Shown here in pieces: positions 54,301 to 63,200 of a stretch of DNA of 64,000 nucleotides. Every line of letters starts with the position of its first letter. The stretch's first letter is position 1. Position numbers and translations under genes: made by a program. Below the pieces are notes generated by a model. It saw nothing but the letters and a program-made list of their open reading frames with translations. It had not been told where the DNA came from and did not search any database. The stretch comes from VRUE01 sp963762205 (GTDB lineage: Bacteria; Actinomycetota; Thermoleophilia; Solirubrobacterales; 70-9): assembly GCA_963762205.1 (NCBI GenBank), contig CAVXJZ010000003.1, positions 186,001 to 250,000 of the forward strand, read 5' to 3'.

Positions 54301-57300
54301 GGAGGGGATCAGCCCGTTGGCGCGGCGATCGATCCAGGGTCGGGCGAACTCTTCGTCGCCAAGCATTTCCCCTTCGGTGCAGCTACCTGTCCGACGGGCA
54401 CGAGGACCCACTACGAATTCCGTGTCCAGCGCTTCTCGGCCGACCATACGCTGGACGAGACGAGCATTCCTTGCGCCACCGATCCGACCGGGGCTCGGAT
54501 CAACAGCGTGGACGAGGGGGGTCTCGCGATCGATCCCAACAGCGGCATCGTCTACATGGGCTCGGCGGGGAAAATTTATGCCTTCGGCGATGCGGGATCC
54601 GATCCGGAACTCGCATTGAATTCGGCAAGCGGGTTGACGGCCACGGGGGCGGTCATCTCGGGAACCATCAATCCTCAGAGCCCGGCGCCGCCAGCCGAAC
54701 TCCCGCACCTGGTCGAAGCCCGATACAGCGTCGAATACCGAAAGGTCGGCGACTCTGCGTGGACCCCGTTTTCGGTGAACGTGCCGCTCGGCAGTGGCAC
54801 TAACCCGATTCCCTTCAACGTCGGCGTCAGCACGCTACGACCGAAGACCGAATACGAAGCCCGGGTCGAAGTAACGAAGCCCTATGGCTTCCAGAGCGTC
54901 TCCGACATCACGGCGCCATTCACCACACCGGCGGCCCGTCCTGAAATCGAGACCTTCAGCTCGAGCAATCTGACGGCGATCTCGGCGGACCTGAACGCGA
55001 CGATCAACCCGCTCGGGGCCGACACGACCTATCACTTCGAGTACGGGACGAGCCCGGACTATGGCCAGCAAACCGCCCCAGTCGAAATCGGCGGCGGAAC
55101 GGACCCGGTCACGGTGCAGGACCACATCACGGGACTCTCGCCGACGGTGCACCACTTCCGGGTCGTCGCAGAAAACTCGGAAGGCAAATCGGTGAGCACA
55201 GATCAGTCATTCACCTTCTATCCGGAGAGCTGCCCGAACCGGAACGTCCGCCAGCAGACCGGCTCGAACGGCCTGCCCGACTGCAGGGCCTACGAGCTGG
55301 TGTCGCCTCGGAGTGCCGGAACCGCCGTACTGCACATCGGCGGTCCCTACTCCGCGTATGCCACGAATCCGTCTCGCTTCGTGTTCGAGGCCGCCGTGAA
55401 CGCGATTCCGGGCCCGTGGAACCCAGAAAACCTTCTGAACGACCGCTACGTCACGAGCAGGTCGTCCACCGGATGGACAACTCAGTACATAAGCGGAGAA
55501 GCGCATGAACTGTTCCTCGGAGGGCAGCCGTTTACGGAAGAACAGAGGACGTATGGCAACCGGAACCTGAGCGAATTCCTTCAGTGGAAGACCGATTTCA
55601 ACGATCCGGATCCGCTCGGAGCTCCGTACGTCAAAAACTCGGCCGGAGAACTTGCCGGTCGGCTGCCCACAAATCTGTCTGAAGTACCAGGAGCAGACCT
55701 TCCCAAAGGACTCATCGGCGACGCCCGGCCGTCCGGAGACTTCAGTCACTACTTCTTCTCGTCTGCGGATCGCGCCTTCGCCCCCGGGGGACAGACGTCG
55801 CAAAACGGTTCCGTCTACGACAACGAGATACCCACCGGCTCGGTGACGATTGCATCCAAAACACCCGGCGGTGCGGACATACCGCGTGAGCCCGGCGACG
55901 TCTCCGAAGGCTACCTCCAGCTTCCGGCTGTGTCGGTTGACGGATCGCACGTCCTGATGCTCGCTCCCGAAGCCGGACTCTGCGGCAAAGGGCTCTGTGG
56001 CTCGGGAGTAGACGCGTGCGACCCCGACACCCCCGACAACTTCCCCGACAAATGCAAACTGCAACCCGGGCACCTCTATCTGAGGGTTGGGGGAGCTCTC
56101 ACCTATGACGTGTCGGCCGGGCAATCGGTGAAGTTCGAGGGAATGACCGACGACGGCTCCGAAGTGTTCATGACCACGACGAAGAAACTGACAGCAGACG
56201 ACCACGACTCCAGCGCGGACCTCTTCGTCTGGAAAGAGGCAACCGACTCACTCGAGCGGCTGTCGACAGGAGCGTCGGAACCAGCAGGAGACACAAACGC
56301 GTGCGCCGCGACGTGGATCGCCGGATGCGGAGTCGCCGTCGTGCCCAAGGCTCCGGCCGGAACGATCTATAGCGGGACGAATCCGATCAACTCGGAGCCG
56401 TCGGACAACGCAATCGCGTCTGGAAGCGGCGCCGTCTATTTCTACTCCCCCGAGCAGCTGGTCGGCAGTGACGGGATTCCGGGCCGGAGGAACCTGTACG
56501 TCTCCAGCAGCGGCACCGTCCACTACGTGTCCACCCTGGATACGGACAAGCCGGTTGCCAGAATCCAGGTGACTCCCTCCGGGCGATATGGAGCGTTCAT
56601 CACGAACAGCCAGCTCACCGCCTACGAGGTGGAAGCCGAAGACGGCGTGTGCTCGGAAAACTTCTTCGGCCCGACGTCCGGTCCCCAGTGCGCGGAGATG
56701 TACCGGTATGACCTCCAAGAGGACGAACTCGTCTGTGTGTCCTGCAATCAGTCGGGTGGCCCGCCCAGCAATGACGTCGAGGGCAGTCAAAACGGTATCT
56801 TCATCACCGAAGACGGTAGGGCGTTCTTCTCGACGGATGATCCGCTCATCGAGCGGGACACCAACGGGGCCACGGACGTGTACGAGTATGTCTCGAGCAG
56901 GCCCCAGCTCATCACCAGTGGCGCAGGGCAGAACGACTCGAACGAAAATCCGGCCTCCCCTGCCGGCTTGGTGGGAGTGAGCAACGATGGAACCGATGTG
57001 TACTTCGCGACCTTTGACACCCTGGTCGAGGAGGACGAGAACGGCAGCTTCCTGAAGTTCTACGACGCACGGACGAACGGTGGATTCGCCCGGGCCGCGG
57101 AAGTCGCGCCCTGTGCGGCTGCCGACGAGTGCCATGGCACCGGCACGGCCGAGGTCGTCGCGCCGGTAGTCACCAGCACCTCGAGTCTCAGCGTCCAGGG
57201 GAATGCAAAGAAGCACAAGAAGAAGAAGCACAAGAAGAAGCACAAGAAGAAGAAGCACAAGAAGAAGCACAAGAAGAAGAAGCACAAGAAGAAGCACAAG

Positions 57301-57414
57301 AAGAAGAAGTCTGGGCGACACAACCGGCACAAGAGCAGGGACCGCGGGTCGCGAAAGGCATCGAAGACCCAGGCGAATATCCGGCGTGATGCCGGCGGCA
57401 GGAGGGCCCGCTGA
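51343..57414 (+). CDS. Giant exported protein, family A type 1 (A5)
   Basis: The protein is intact and the largest of the set, 2023 residues. ATG 51343 was chosen because GGGGG lies 6 nt upstream; ATG 51361 is an alternative. A long N-region is followed by a signal segment (IRVALAIGLASIFTTL) ending PNAMA. Four copies of a roughly 100-residue module follow (signature YDSTAAAVESALNAL...VTGGPGDLNGTSPY). They are interleaved with NHL-like strands, two fibronectin-III-like modules (FEYGTSPDYGQQ in one) and the signature CPNRNVRQQTGSNG...DCRAYELVS. The propeller-like half (TDDGSEVFMTTTKKLTADD), a CVSC pair and CAAADECHG come next. The extreme Lys/His tail is repetitive at DNA level. It is the first gene of cassette 3 behind promoter E and the conserved leader, and is coupled to B5 by TGATG. 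Confidence 0.87.
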   Translation: MGATEGMRNVKTPSTTAPDFDSARRGSAGQPASTRQLSAARSRQRIRVALAIGLASIFTTLCTVPNAMAALGVIGYSDGPGGSSFDFNWNGTGGASAGDIYGSGLTTQQISKNEELKRTWGLDVVESGPHNSNETQAVRVQATGGTFTLSFGGETTPPLPYDSTAAAVESALNALPSIGGVGGAVNVTGGPGDLNGTSPYLVSFGGVQGGVDQPLIEPSDALLTGPSANAFTATTNPGGTGFEVCEPESGDICKSATEAFPDSFLAGGIGGENNVAVDQVSGDVYISNTRHGVNKYSANGDFLLSFGHDVVAIGPHDGNVDQKVRLQVKATGGTYTIGIFLSGFGTQTSGPIPYDAPPAEVAEKVNAITSMEENRILVTATGGPGNETGATPYILTFGGTRAGDEMQTVSTNSTGLLGSPKIATAQVIQAGGSPEVCTPSDACKQSVDNEGAAGSFRGGGPIAVAPPGSPNEGNILIGDTGFNVNVPGQRIVEYTPDGAFIRAFGGDTVATGPHDSAQDEQQTVTVKGTGGAYSLSYRGITSGAVGTGNLVSGSKVVTNLIVGTGNFESGGEPNGEFNVGEVITGTGIPAGTTITAVTPISLEMSANATSTGSNRALKGSDIPYNATPAEVKQSIEGISTISRVGGEVTVTGGPGDLTGSTPYTVTFTGPLSGDDLVPMTSDTTALSISSGTKAVTIGTATQGGEFEVCVPAEGDACKGGATERETIGFLDDQAISVNENTAGEIFVVDGTRTEATAGAGRVQKFTPAGGSDLTPSVIGQDQVQEVTVNAGSGTFRLALPTPEVQANGKFVTGSATLTNVKVFPETALLGIGQPLYGQNLIPDDTSIESFDGVGHTLTMSQPSTGGSNNNQTFWMNRLYATGDLPYNASAGEVETALNELEPFGSGCCSVTVSGGPGGPGGGTPYTITFDGGRYQYSDQLRLIGDDGSVALSGGTGPGADDVTTAVATHGGPRGTYYRRFVGTEGTGGDQPVGAAIDPGSGELFVAKHFPFGAATCPTGTRTHYEFRVQRFSADHTLDETSIPCATDPTGARINSVDEGGLAIDPNSGIVYMGSAGKIYAFGDAGSDPELALNSASGLTATGAVISGTINPQSPAPPAELPHLVEARYSVEYRKVGDSAWTPFSVNVPLGSGTNPIPFNVGVSTLRPKTEYEARVEVTKPYGFQSVSDITAPFTTPAARPEIETFSSSNLTAISADLNATINPLGADTTYHFEYGTSPDYGQQTAPVEIGGGTDPVTVQDHITGLSPTVHHFRVVAENSEGKSVSTDQSFTFYPESCPNRNVRQQTGSNGLPDCRAYELVSPRSAGTAVLHIGGPYSAYATNPSRFVFEAAVNAIPGPWNPENLLNDRYVTSRSSTGWTTQYISGEAHELFLGGQPFTEEQRTYGNRNLSEFLQWKTDFNDPDPLGAPYVKNSAGELAGRLPTNLSEVPGADLPKGLIGDARPSGDFSHYFFSSADRAFAPGGQTSQNGSVYDNEIPTGSVTIASKTPGGADIPREPGDVSEGYLQLPAVSVDGSHVLMLAPEAGLCGKGLCGSGVDACDPDTPDNFPDKCKLQPGHLYLRVGGALTYDVSAGQSVKFEGMTDDGSEVFMTTTKKLTADDHDSSADLFVWKEATDSLERLSTGASEPAGDTNACAATWIAGCGVAVVPKAPAGTIYSGTNPINSEPSDNAIASGSGAVYFYSPEQLVGSDGIPGRRNLYVSSSGTVHYVSTLDTDKPVARIQVTPSGRYGAFITNSQLTAYEVEAEDGVCSENFFGPTSGPQCAEMYRYDLQEDELVCVSCNQSGGPPSNDVEGSQNGIFITEDGRAFFSTDDPLIERDTNGATDVYEYVSSRPQLITSGAGQNDSNENPASPAGLVGVSNDGTDVYFATFDTLVEEDENGSFLKFYDARTNGGFARAAEVAPCAAADECHGTGTAEVVAPVVTSTSSLSVQGNAKKHKKKKHKKKHKKKKHKKKHKKKKHKKKHKKKKSGRHNRHKSRDRGSRKASKTQANIRRDAGGRRAR
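57208..57309 (+). repeat. In-frame tandem repeat coding the Lys/His tail of A5
   Basis: About 34 codons are only AAG and CAC, arranged with a period of nine residues (HKKKKHKKK), i.e. 27 nt, for nearly four copies. Codon use is uniform (AAG for Lys, CAC for His), suggesting recent expansion by slippage or unequal exchange. Confidence 0.85.
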
Positions 57415-60242
57415 TGACGTACCAGACGCTTGCGAACGCTGGAACCCATCGCCTCGGAGCCATGGTGGCGGGCGCCATCTGCGCTATGGCGGTCTTCTGC
57501 CTAGTTCAGGCGAGTTGTGCCAGCGCGGACGTGCCGGTGAAGGAATTCGAGATGCAGATCTCGTCGACCCAGGCCGGTGGACACCCGACCATCATCGCGA
57601 GGGCGGGCGTCGGCAATCGCGATACGGAGGGCCCGGTTCCCTGCGAATGCAACAGCGTGCGCGACATTACCTTCAGTACGCCGGCGGGAGTAGTCGGGAG
57701 CCCCGCGTTGATTCCCCAGTGCAGCGCGGTGCAGATGGGCCTCGGCGAATGCCCGGTCGATTCCCAAGTCGGCATTCAGTTGGTGAAATTCGGCGACGGC
57801 TCCGGCGGCGGCAATTGGCAACCGGTCTACAACATGCAACCTGCCCCCGGTCAATTGGCGCTCCTCGCTTCCCCTCTGCCTCTCATCGCCTTCTACTCGT
57901 CCAACACAATCGTGTCGGCGAGAACGGAGAGCGATTACGGACTCGAGTTCAAGACGGTCGGCATCCCCGTTCTTCTGAAACTGCGCGAAGTGGTTCAGAT
58001 CACCTGGGGGGTCCCTGCCGACCCCATCCATGACCCCCTCCGCTTCCCCCTCAACGTCTCGAAGTCCGTGGGATGCAGCGACGGAGACAGAAATCCGCTC
58101 CCGGAGCTCATAGCGAACGAATATCCGACCCTCGATTGCTCGTTCAAACCGTGGAAAGGGGTGTCCGCCAACGCTCCGGAAGTTGCGTTCCAGTCGAATC
58201 CGACCAGCTGTGTCGGACCGCTGGCCGCGAGTATCGACACCGTCGGCTACGACCTGTCGACCGACCAAGCCGAGTCGGCCTACCCGACGCCGACGGGCTG
58301 CGACCAGCTGGGATTCAATCCGAGCCTCACCGCGAAGCCGACGACACAGGAGGCCGACTCGGCTTCTGGCGTGGACATCGAGCTGACGGTTCCCCAGCCG
58401 CTGAGCGCCAGTACGCCGTCGGCGTCTCAAATCAGGACGTCCCGCGTCAAGCTCCCCGCGGGCATGGCGCTCAACGCGAACGCTGCTGACGGGAAGGTCT
58501 CCTGCAGTGACGCCCAGGCGAGGTTCGGCACGCGCGAGCAGGCTCAGTGCCCGGAGTATTCGAAGGTGGGAACGCTGGAAATCGAAAGTGCGTCCCTTCC
58601 CGGTGTTCTCCCTGGGGCGATATATCTCGGCCAGCCTCTGCCCGGGAACCGGTACCGGGTCTTTCTCACGGCAGATGGCTTTTCCCTCCACGTGAAGCTG
58701 GCCGGTGTCGCCCTTCCGGATCCGCAGACCGGTCAGGTGACCGTCGTGTTCGAGGATCTTCCCCAGACACCATTTGAGAGGTTCAACCTCCATATCTTCG
58801 GCGCCGAGCGGGGCCTTCTGGCGACGCCCACCCAATGTGGGACCTACAGAGTCGAAAGCGAATTCGTGCCGTGGGCGACCGGTCTCCCGGCGCAGACGTC
58901 GGTGCAGTTCTTCGACATCACATCCGGTCCTGGCGGGACCGCGTGCCCGGCAGCCGTTCGCCCGTTCGCTCCCGGCATTCGGTCCGGGGTGACGGATTCC
59001 ACCGGAGGGGCGGAGACGAACTTCGTCTTCCAGCTGACGCGAAATGACGGCGATCAAAGCCTTGCGTCCGTCGACGTGACCGCGCCGGTTGGCTTTTCCG
59101 CATATCTCAGCGGGATTCCCTACTGCTCGGAGGCGGCACTCGCCGCGCTCGATACCTCCGGATTCGGCGGAATGGCCCAGCTGGTCGCCCCTGCGTGTCC
59201 GAATAGCGTGGTCGGTCATGCCGCCGCCACGGTTGGCGCCGGCAGTAGGCCCGCCACGTTTCCCGCCGTCGCCTACCTCGCCGGTCCCTACGGCGGCGCG
59301 CCACTCAGCCTTGCCATCGTCACGCCGGCCGTCTCGGGACCGTACGACCTCGGCAACGTCGTTCTCCGGATAGCGCTTCACGTAAACCGCCTCACCGGGC
59401 AGGTCACGGCGGTGGCGGACCCGTTCCCACAGATCATCGAGGGAATCCCGCTCCGTCTGCGCCGGGTCCTGGTCATGCTGGACCGGCCCCACTTCGCACT
59501 GAATCCGACGAACTGCGGCCAGCAGGCGGTCGGTGCAACGGTGCGCGGGGATCAAGGTGCCGAGGTAAGCCTGTCAGATCCATTCCAAACCTCGAACTGT
59601 GGAGCTCTTGCCTACCACCCCAGTGTCTCCATAAGGCTCAAGGGAGGATTGAACAGGCGCGGTCACCCGGCGATTCACGCAATCTTTGCGGCGAGCCCGG
59701 GAGAAGCGAATACGGCACGGGTATCGGTGACCCTTCCCAAAGGGCAGCTGCTTGACAATTCACACATTAAAACAGTATGCACCAGAGCCGCATTTTCATC
59801 GTCGACATGTCCGAGTGGGTCCCGGATCGGTCGCGCTCGCGCCTTCACGCCGATTCTGGACAGGCCACTGACCGGCAGTGTCTACCTGAGGTCATCGAGA
59901 CATCAGTTGCCGGACATGGTCCTCGACCTGAGAGGTCAGGTGGACATCGAGGCCGTTGCGAAGGTTGACAGTGTGAAGGGCCGCCTGAGGACGACCTTCG
60001 AAGGCACACCAGACGTGCCGCTGAACAAGATAGTCCTCGACCTGGCCGGCGGGAAGAAGGGACTTCTCATCAACAGTGAAAGCCTCTGCGGAACGCACAA
60101 GCGGGCAACCGCCCGGATGATCGGTCACAACGGCCTGAGGATGTCCCGCAGGCCGCGACTCAAGGCGCACTGTGGCAAAGGCCAGAAGGCCAAGAGCAGA
60201 CGCCAAGCAGGGCACCGGCACCTGGCAGGGGAGGCAAGCTAG
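57414..60242 (+). CDS. Exported protein, family B type 1 (B5)
   Basis: The 942-residue protein is intact. ATG 57414 overlaps the A5 stop by one base. The signal peptide runs through MVAGAICAMAVFCLVQASC to CASA. Landmarks follow in the usual order: STQAGGHPTIIARAG, ESDYGLEFKTVGI, ADSASGVDIELTVPQPL, LPAGMALNANAADGKVSC, FGAERGLLATPTQC, YLAGPYGGAPLSLAIV, HFALNPTNC, LDNSHIKTVCTRAAF, YLRSSRHQLPDMVLDLRGQ and GGKKGLLINSESLCG. A last Cys (KAHCG) leads into a Lys/Arg/Gln-rich tail. It is the cleanest representative of the family and a good reference for repairing B3. The role is unknown; a beta-rich extracellular protein is inferred. Confidence 0.86.
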   Translation: MTYQTLANAGTHRLGAMVAGAICAMAVFCLVQASCASADVPVKEFEMQISSTQAGGHPTIIARAGVGNRDTEGPVPCECNSVRDITFSTPAGVVGSPALIPQCSAVQMGLGECPVDSQVGIQLVKFGDGSGGGNWQPVYNMQPAPGQLALLASPLPLIAFYSSNTIVSARTESDYGLEFKTVGIPVLLKLREVVQITWGVPADPIHDPLRFPLNVSKSVGCSDGDRNPLPELIANEYPTLDCSFKPWKGVSANAPEVAFQSNPTSCVGPLAASIDTVGYDLSTDQAESAYPTPTGCDQLGFNPSLTAKPTTQEADSASGVDIELTVPQPLSASTPSASQIRTSRVKLPAGMALNANAADGKVSCSDAQARFGTREQAQCPEYSKVGTLEIESASLPGVLPGAIYLGQPLPGNRYRVFLTADGFSLHVKLAGVALPDPQTGQVTVVFEDLPQTPFERFNLHIFGAERGLLATPTQCGTYRVESEFVPWATGLPAQTSVQFFDITSGPGGTACPAAVRPFAPGIRSGVTDSTGGAETNFVFQLTRNDGDQSLASVDVTAPVGFSAYLSGIPYCSEAALAALDTSGFGGMAQLVAPACPNSVVGHAAATVGAGSRPATFPAVAYLAGPYGGAPLSLAIVTPAVSGPYDLGNVVLRIALHVNRLTGQVTAVADPFPQIIEGIPLRLRRVLVMLDRPHFALNPTNCGQQAVGATVRGDQGAEVSLSDPFQTSNCGALAYHPSVSIRLKGGLNRRGHPAIHAIFAASPGEANTARVSVTLPKGQLLDNSHIKTVCTRAAFSSSTCPSGSRIGRARAFTPILDRPLTGSVYLRSSRHQLPDMVLDLRGQVDIEAVAKVDSVKGRLRTTFEGTPDVPLNKIVLDLAGGKKGLLINSESLCGTHKRATARMIGHNGLRMSRRPRLKAHCGKGQKAKSRRQAGHRHLAGEAS

Positions 60243-60245
60243 ATC

Positions 60246-63200
60246 ATGGGACGAACTATCTGCGAAAGGAACTCGAAGTTCGGAATGTCACGAACCCGTG
60301 GTGTTGGAATCACGCTGGTGCTTCTCCTGGCTGCCGCGATCGCCGCAGTCGCTCCCGCGGCAAGGGCGTCGCTGACGTTCGAAGCTTCGTTCGGCAGCAC
60401 CGGCAGTCAGTCCGGGCAGTTCCTGTCGCCCTACTCGACGGCGGTCAACGATCTCACCGGGGACGTCTATGTCGCCGATGCGGGAAATCAGCGCATCCAG
60501 CGCTCTGATGCCAACGGGACCTTCATCAGCACCTGGGGGCTGAACGTCGACGCCACGAACCCCTCGACCGGTTTCGAGATATGCACCGCTGCCTCGGGAC
60601 ATGACTGTCAGGCTGGAACGAAAGGGGGCACATCCGGGGCGTTCAGCAAACCCGATGCGGTAGCGGTCGACGACACGGAAGGCGCGTCGAGCGGCTCCGT
60701 ATACGTTTTCGACAAGGACAACAACAGGGTCGAGCGCTTCACCGAAGACGGGGAATTCATCCTCACCTGGGGGCGCCAGGTCAACGTCACGACGGGCGGG
60801 AACATCTGCACGGCCGACTCCGGTGATTTCTGCACCAGCGGGACGATCGGCGGGAGCAAATCAACCACCCCGCCCACCCCCACGCAACCGGGTGAGTTCG
60901 GCGGTCACACTACGGGCTATGCGCGGAACATCTCGGTGGATGGCTCAGGGTACGTATACGTAACGGACGAGGAAGCCGTCGTTCCCGGCAGTGGGGGCTT
61001 GGGCGGCAGGATCCAGAAATTCGAACCGAATGGTGCCTTCGTCAGTCAGAATGCGGGGGGAGGCATCCAGCGACCGGGAACGAATGCCGTTTCGGAAGAC
61101 GGCAGCACCATATGGGTCAACGGCAACCAGACGTTCGGCGAATTCACGATCCGCAAATACGACGCCGGTGACTTCACCCCCAGCGGGCTGGATGCGACGT
61201 GGGATCTCAAAATCGAAGCCCGCGGCCGTCCATCGCTCGATCCGTCGAACGGATTTCTCTTCACAAACGGATCAGCCGACGATTGCGAAGAAAAAGCTTC
61301 CGGCCAGGCGTTGTTCGAGTACCACCCGAGCGGCGAAAGCGTCGACTGCACGACGGGCCTGCCGGCGTCGAACTACAACAACGTCGCAATCTCAAAATCG
61401 CACAAATTGTACTTCCCAGACAGCAGCGGGAACGTCATTCGCGTCTATTCCGTTCCGCAGACCGAGCCGCCGGTCGTCGGCGACCAACGTGCGACGGAAA
61501 TAACCTCGAGCAAGGCAGTCATTAAGAGCAGTATCGCCCCGCGTCTGGGAACGACCACCTTTCACATCGAGTATGGGCTGGAACCGTGTTCGGCCAACCC
61601 ATGCGAATCGACGGACGAGTCCGCGCCGATCGGTGCGACATTGGGTGCCAAGCCGGCCACGACCGATATCCAGGGACTGTCGTCGGACACCCGGTACTAC
61701 TACCGCGTCGTAGCAACGAACATCGCGGGTTCAACAGCCGGGCCCGACAAGAGCTTTGTTTCGTTCAAGAGCACGGTCTTCGACGCCAGCTGCCCAAACA
61801 CGCTGGCCAGGCAGCAGACCGGCGCAGCATTCCTGCTCGACTGCCGCGCATACGAGCTGGTCTCGGCGGAAGACCAAGGTGGGTACAACGTCGAGTCGGA
61901 CCTCATTCCCGGGCACGAGCCGTTCGGTGGCTTATCCGCGGCGCCGACGACAAGGCCCTGTATGCGGTGCACAACGGCGGAATCCCGGGGGTCGGGAAGC
62001 CGACGAATCGCGGCCCAGACCCATATGTCGCCACGCGGGACCAGGGGACGGAACGGTGGAACACCGAAGTACGTCGGCGTTCCGGCCGACGTCCCGTCCG
62101 CGGAACCGTTCTCGCTCGACGCGTCGTCGGCTGCCAGATTCGAGGCCTTGAGGAGCCTTCGCCTTCGGCGGCGCCGAAATCTGCGACCCCTGCTTCGGGG
62201 ACGGCAGCGCCGGGCGTGCCGGTCCGCAAGCGCCGACGGCAGCCTCGTCCAGGGGATGGTCGGCTCCGAACCGGTGCCCAGCCCGGAATCCGGCGGGAGG
62301 CGTGCAAGAAGCCCCTCTCCGCCGACGGCACCCACTTCGTCTTCAGCTCGGAGCAGAAATTCGAGCCCGCCGGGCAACGACGAAACCGGCGACGTGACGA
62401 TCTACGACCGCAACCTGGAGACCGAACACCACCCAGGTCGTCTCGACGATGCCGACCGGGGAAACGATCGAAGCCGGCGACGAAGTCGCCGAGCTCGACA
62501 TCTCCGCGGACGGCTCGCGGATCATCGTCGCGACCCTGGTCGGCGAAGACTCCGCCGGCAACAAGCTCTGGCACCCCTACATGCACATCGGGCCCAACTC
62601 GGGCTCCTACGACCTGGCGCCGGGCACGACGACGGGCGTGCTCTACGCCGGCATGACCGACGACGGCACCAAGGCCTTCTTCACCTCCCGCGACAAACTG
62701 ACCGGCGACGACACCGACGAAAGCGCCGACCTCTTCCGCGTCGACGTCAGCAAAGAAGCCGCGGTCTCGCTGACGCGGGTCTCCACCGGCGAAGGCGGGA
62801 CCGGCGACACCGACTCCTGCGACCCGGCCGGCAACAGCTACAACCCCGAAGACTGGAACGTCGTCCCCGGCGGTCCGCAGGACTGCTCGGTCGTCGCCGT
62901 CGGTGGCGGCGGTGGGGTGGCCTCCGAGTAACGGGGCCGTCTACTTCCTCTCGCCGGAGCAGCTCGACGGCAGCGGTGTCGCGGAGCGCCGAACCTTTTC
63001 GTGGCGCAGGCCGGCGACGATCCCCAGTTCGTCACGACCTTGGAGTCGGGTGCCAATGCACCCCTCGGACCCCCGTCTGCCGAAATTCGATCACTTTACG
63101 GGTTCGTTCACAAAGCCAGTCGGCGCCGCGATCGATCCGTCGGACGGCAGCTACTACGTGTATGACGTGGGTGCGAGCTTCCTATTCATCTGCGGTTGCT

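Noticed and set aside
57208..57309. Periodic repeat considered as a CRISPR array
   Set aside because: There are no unique spacers. It is an in-frame Lys/His codon repeat at the end of A5.
57501..59555. Minus-strand open frame of 684 codons
   Set aside because: It is a shadow of B5, which is intact and homologous to B1 and B3.
59755..59785. TTGACA followed by an AT-rich stretch considered as a sixth shared promoter
   Set aside because: It lies within the conserved LLDNSHI coding segment of B5 and lacks the GGT spacer and TGTTCT box.
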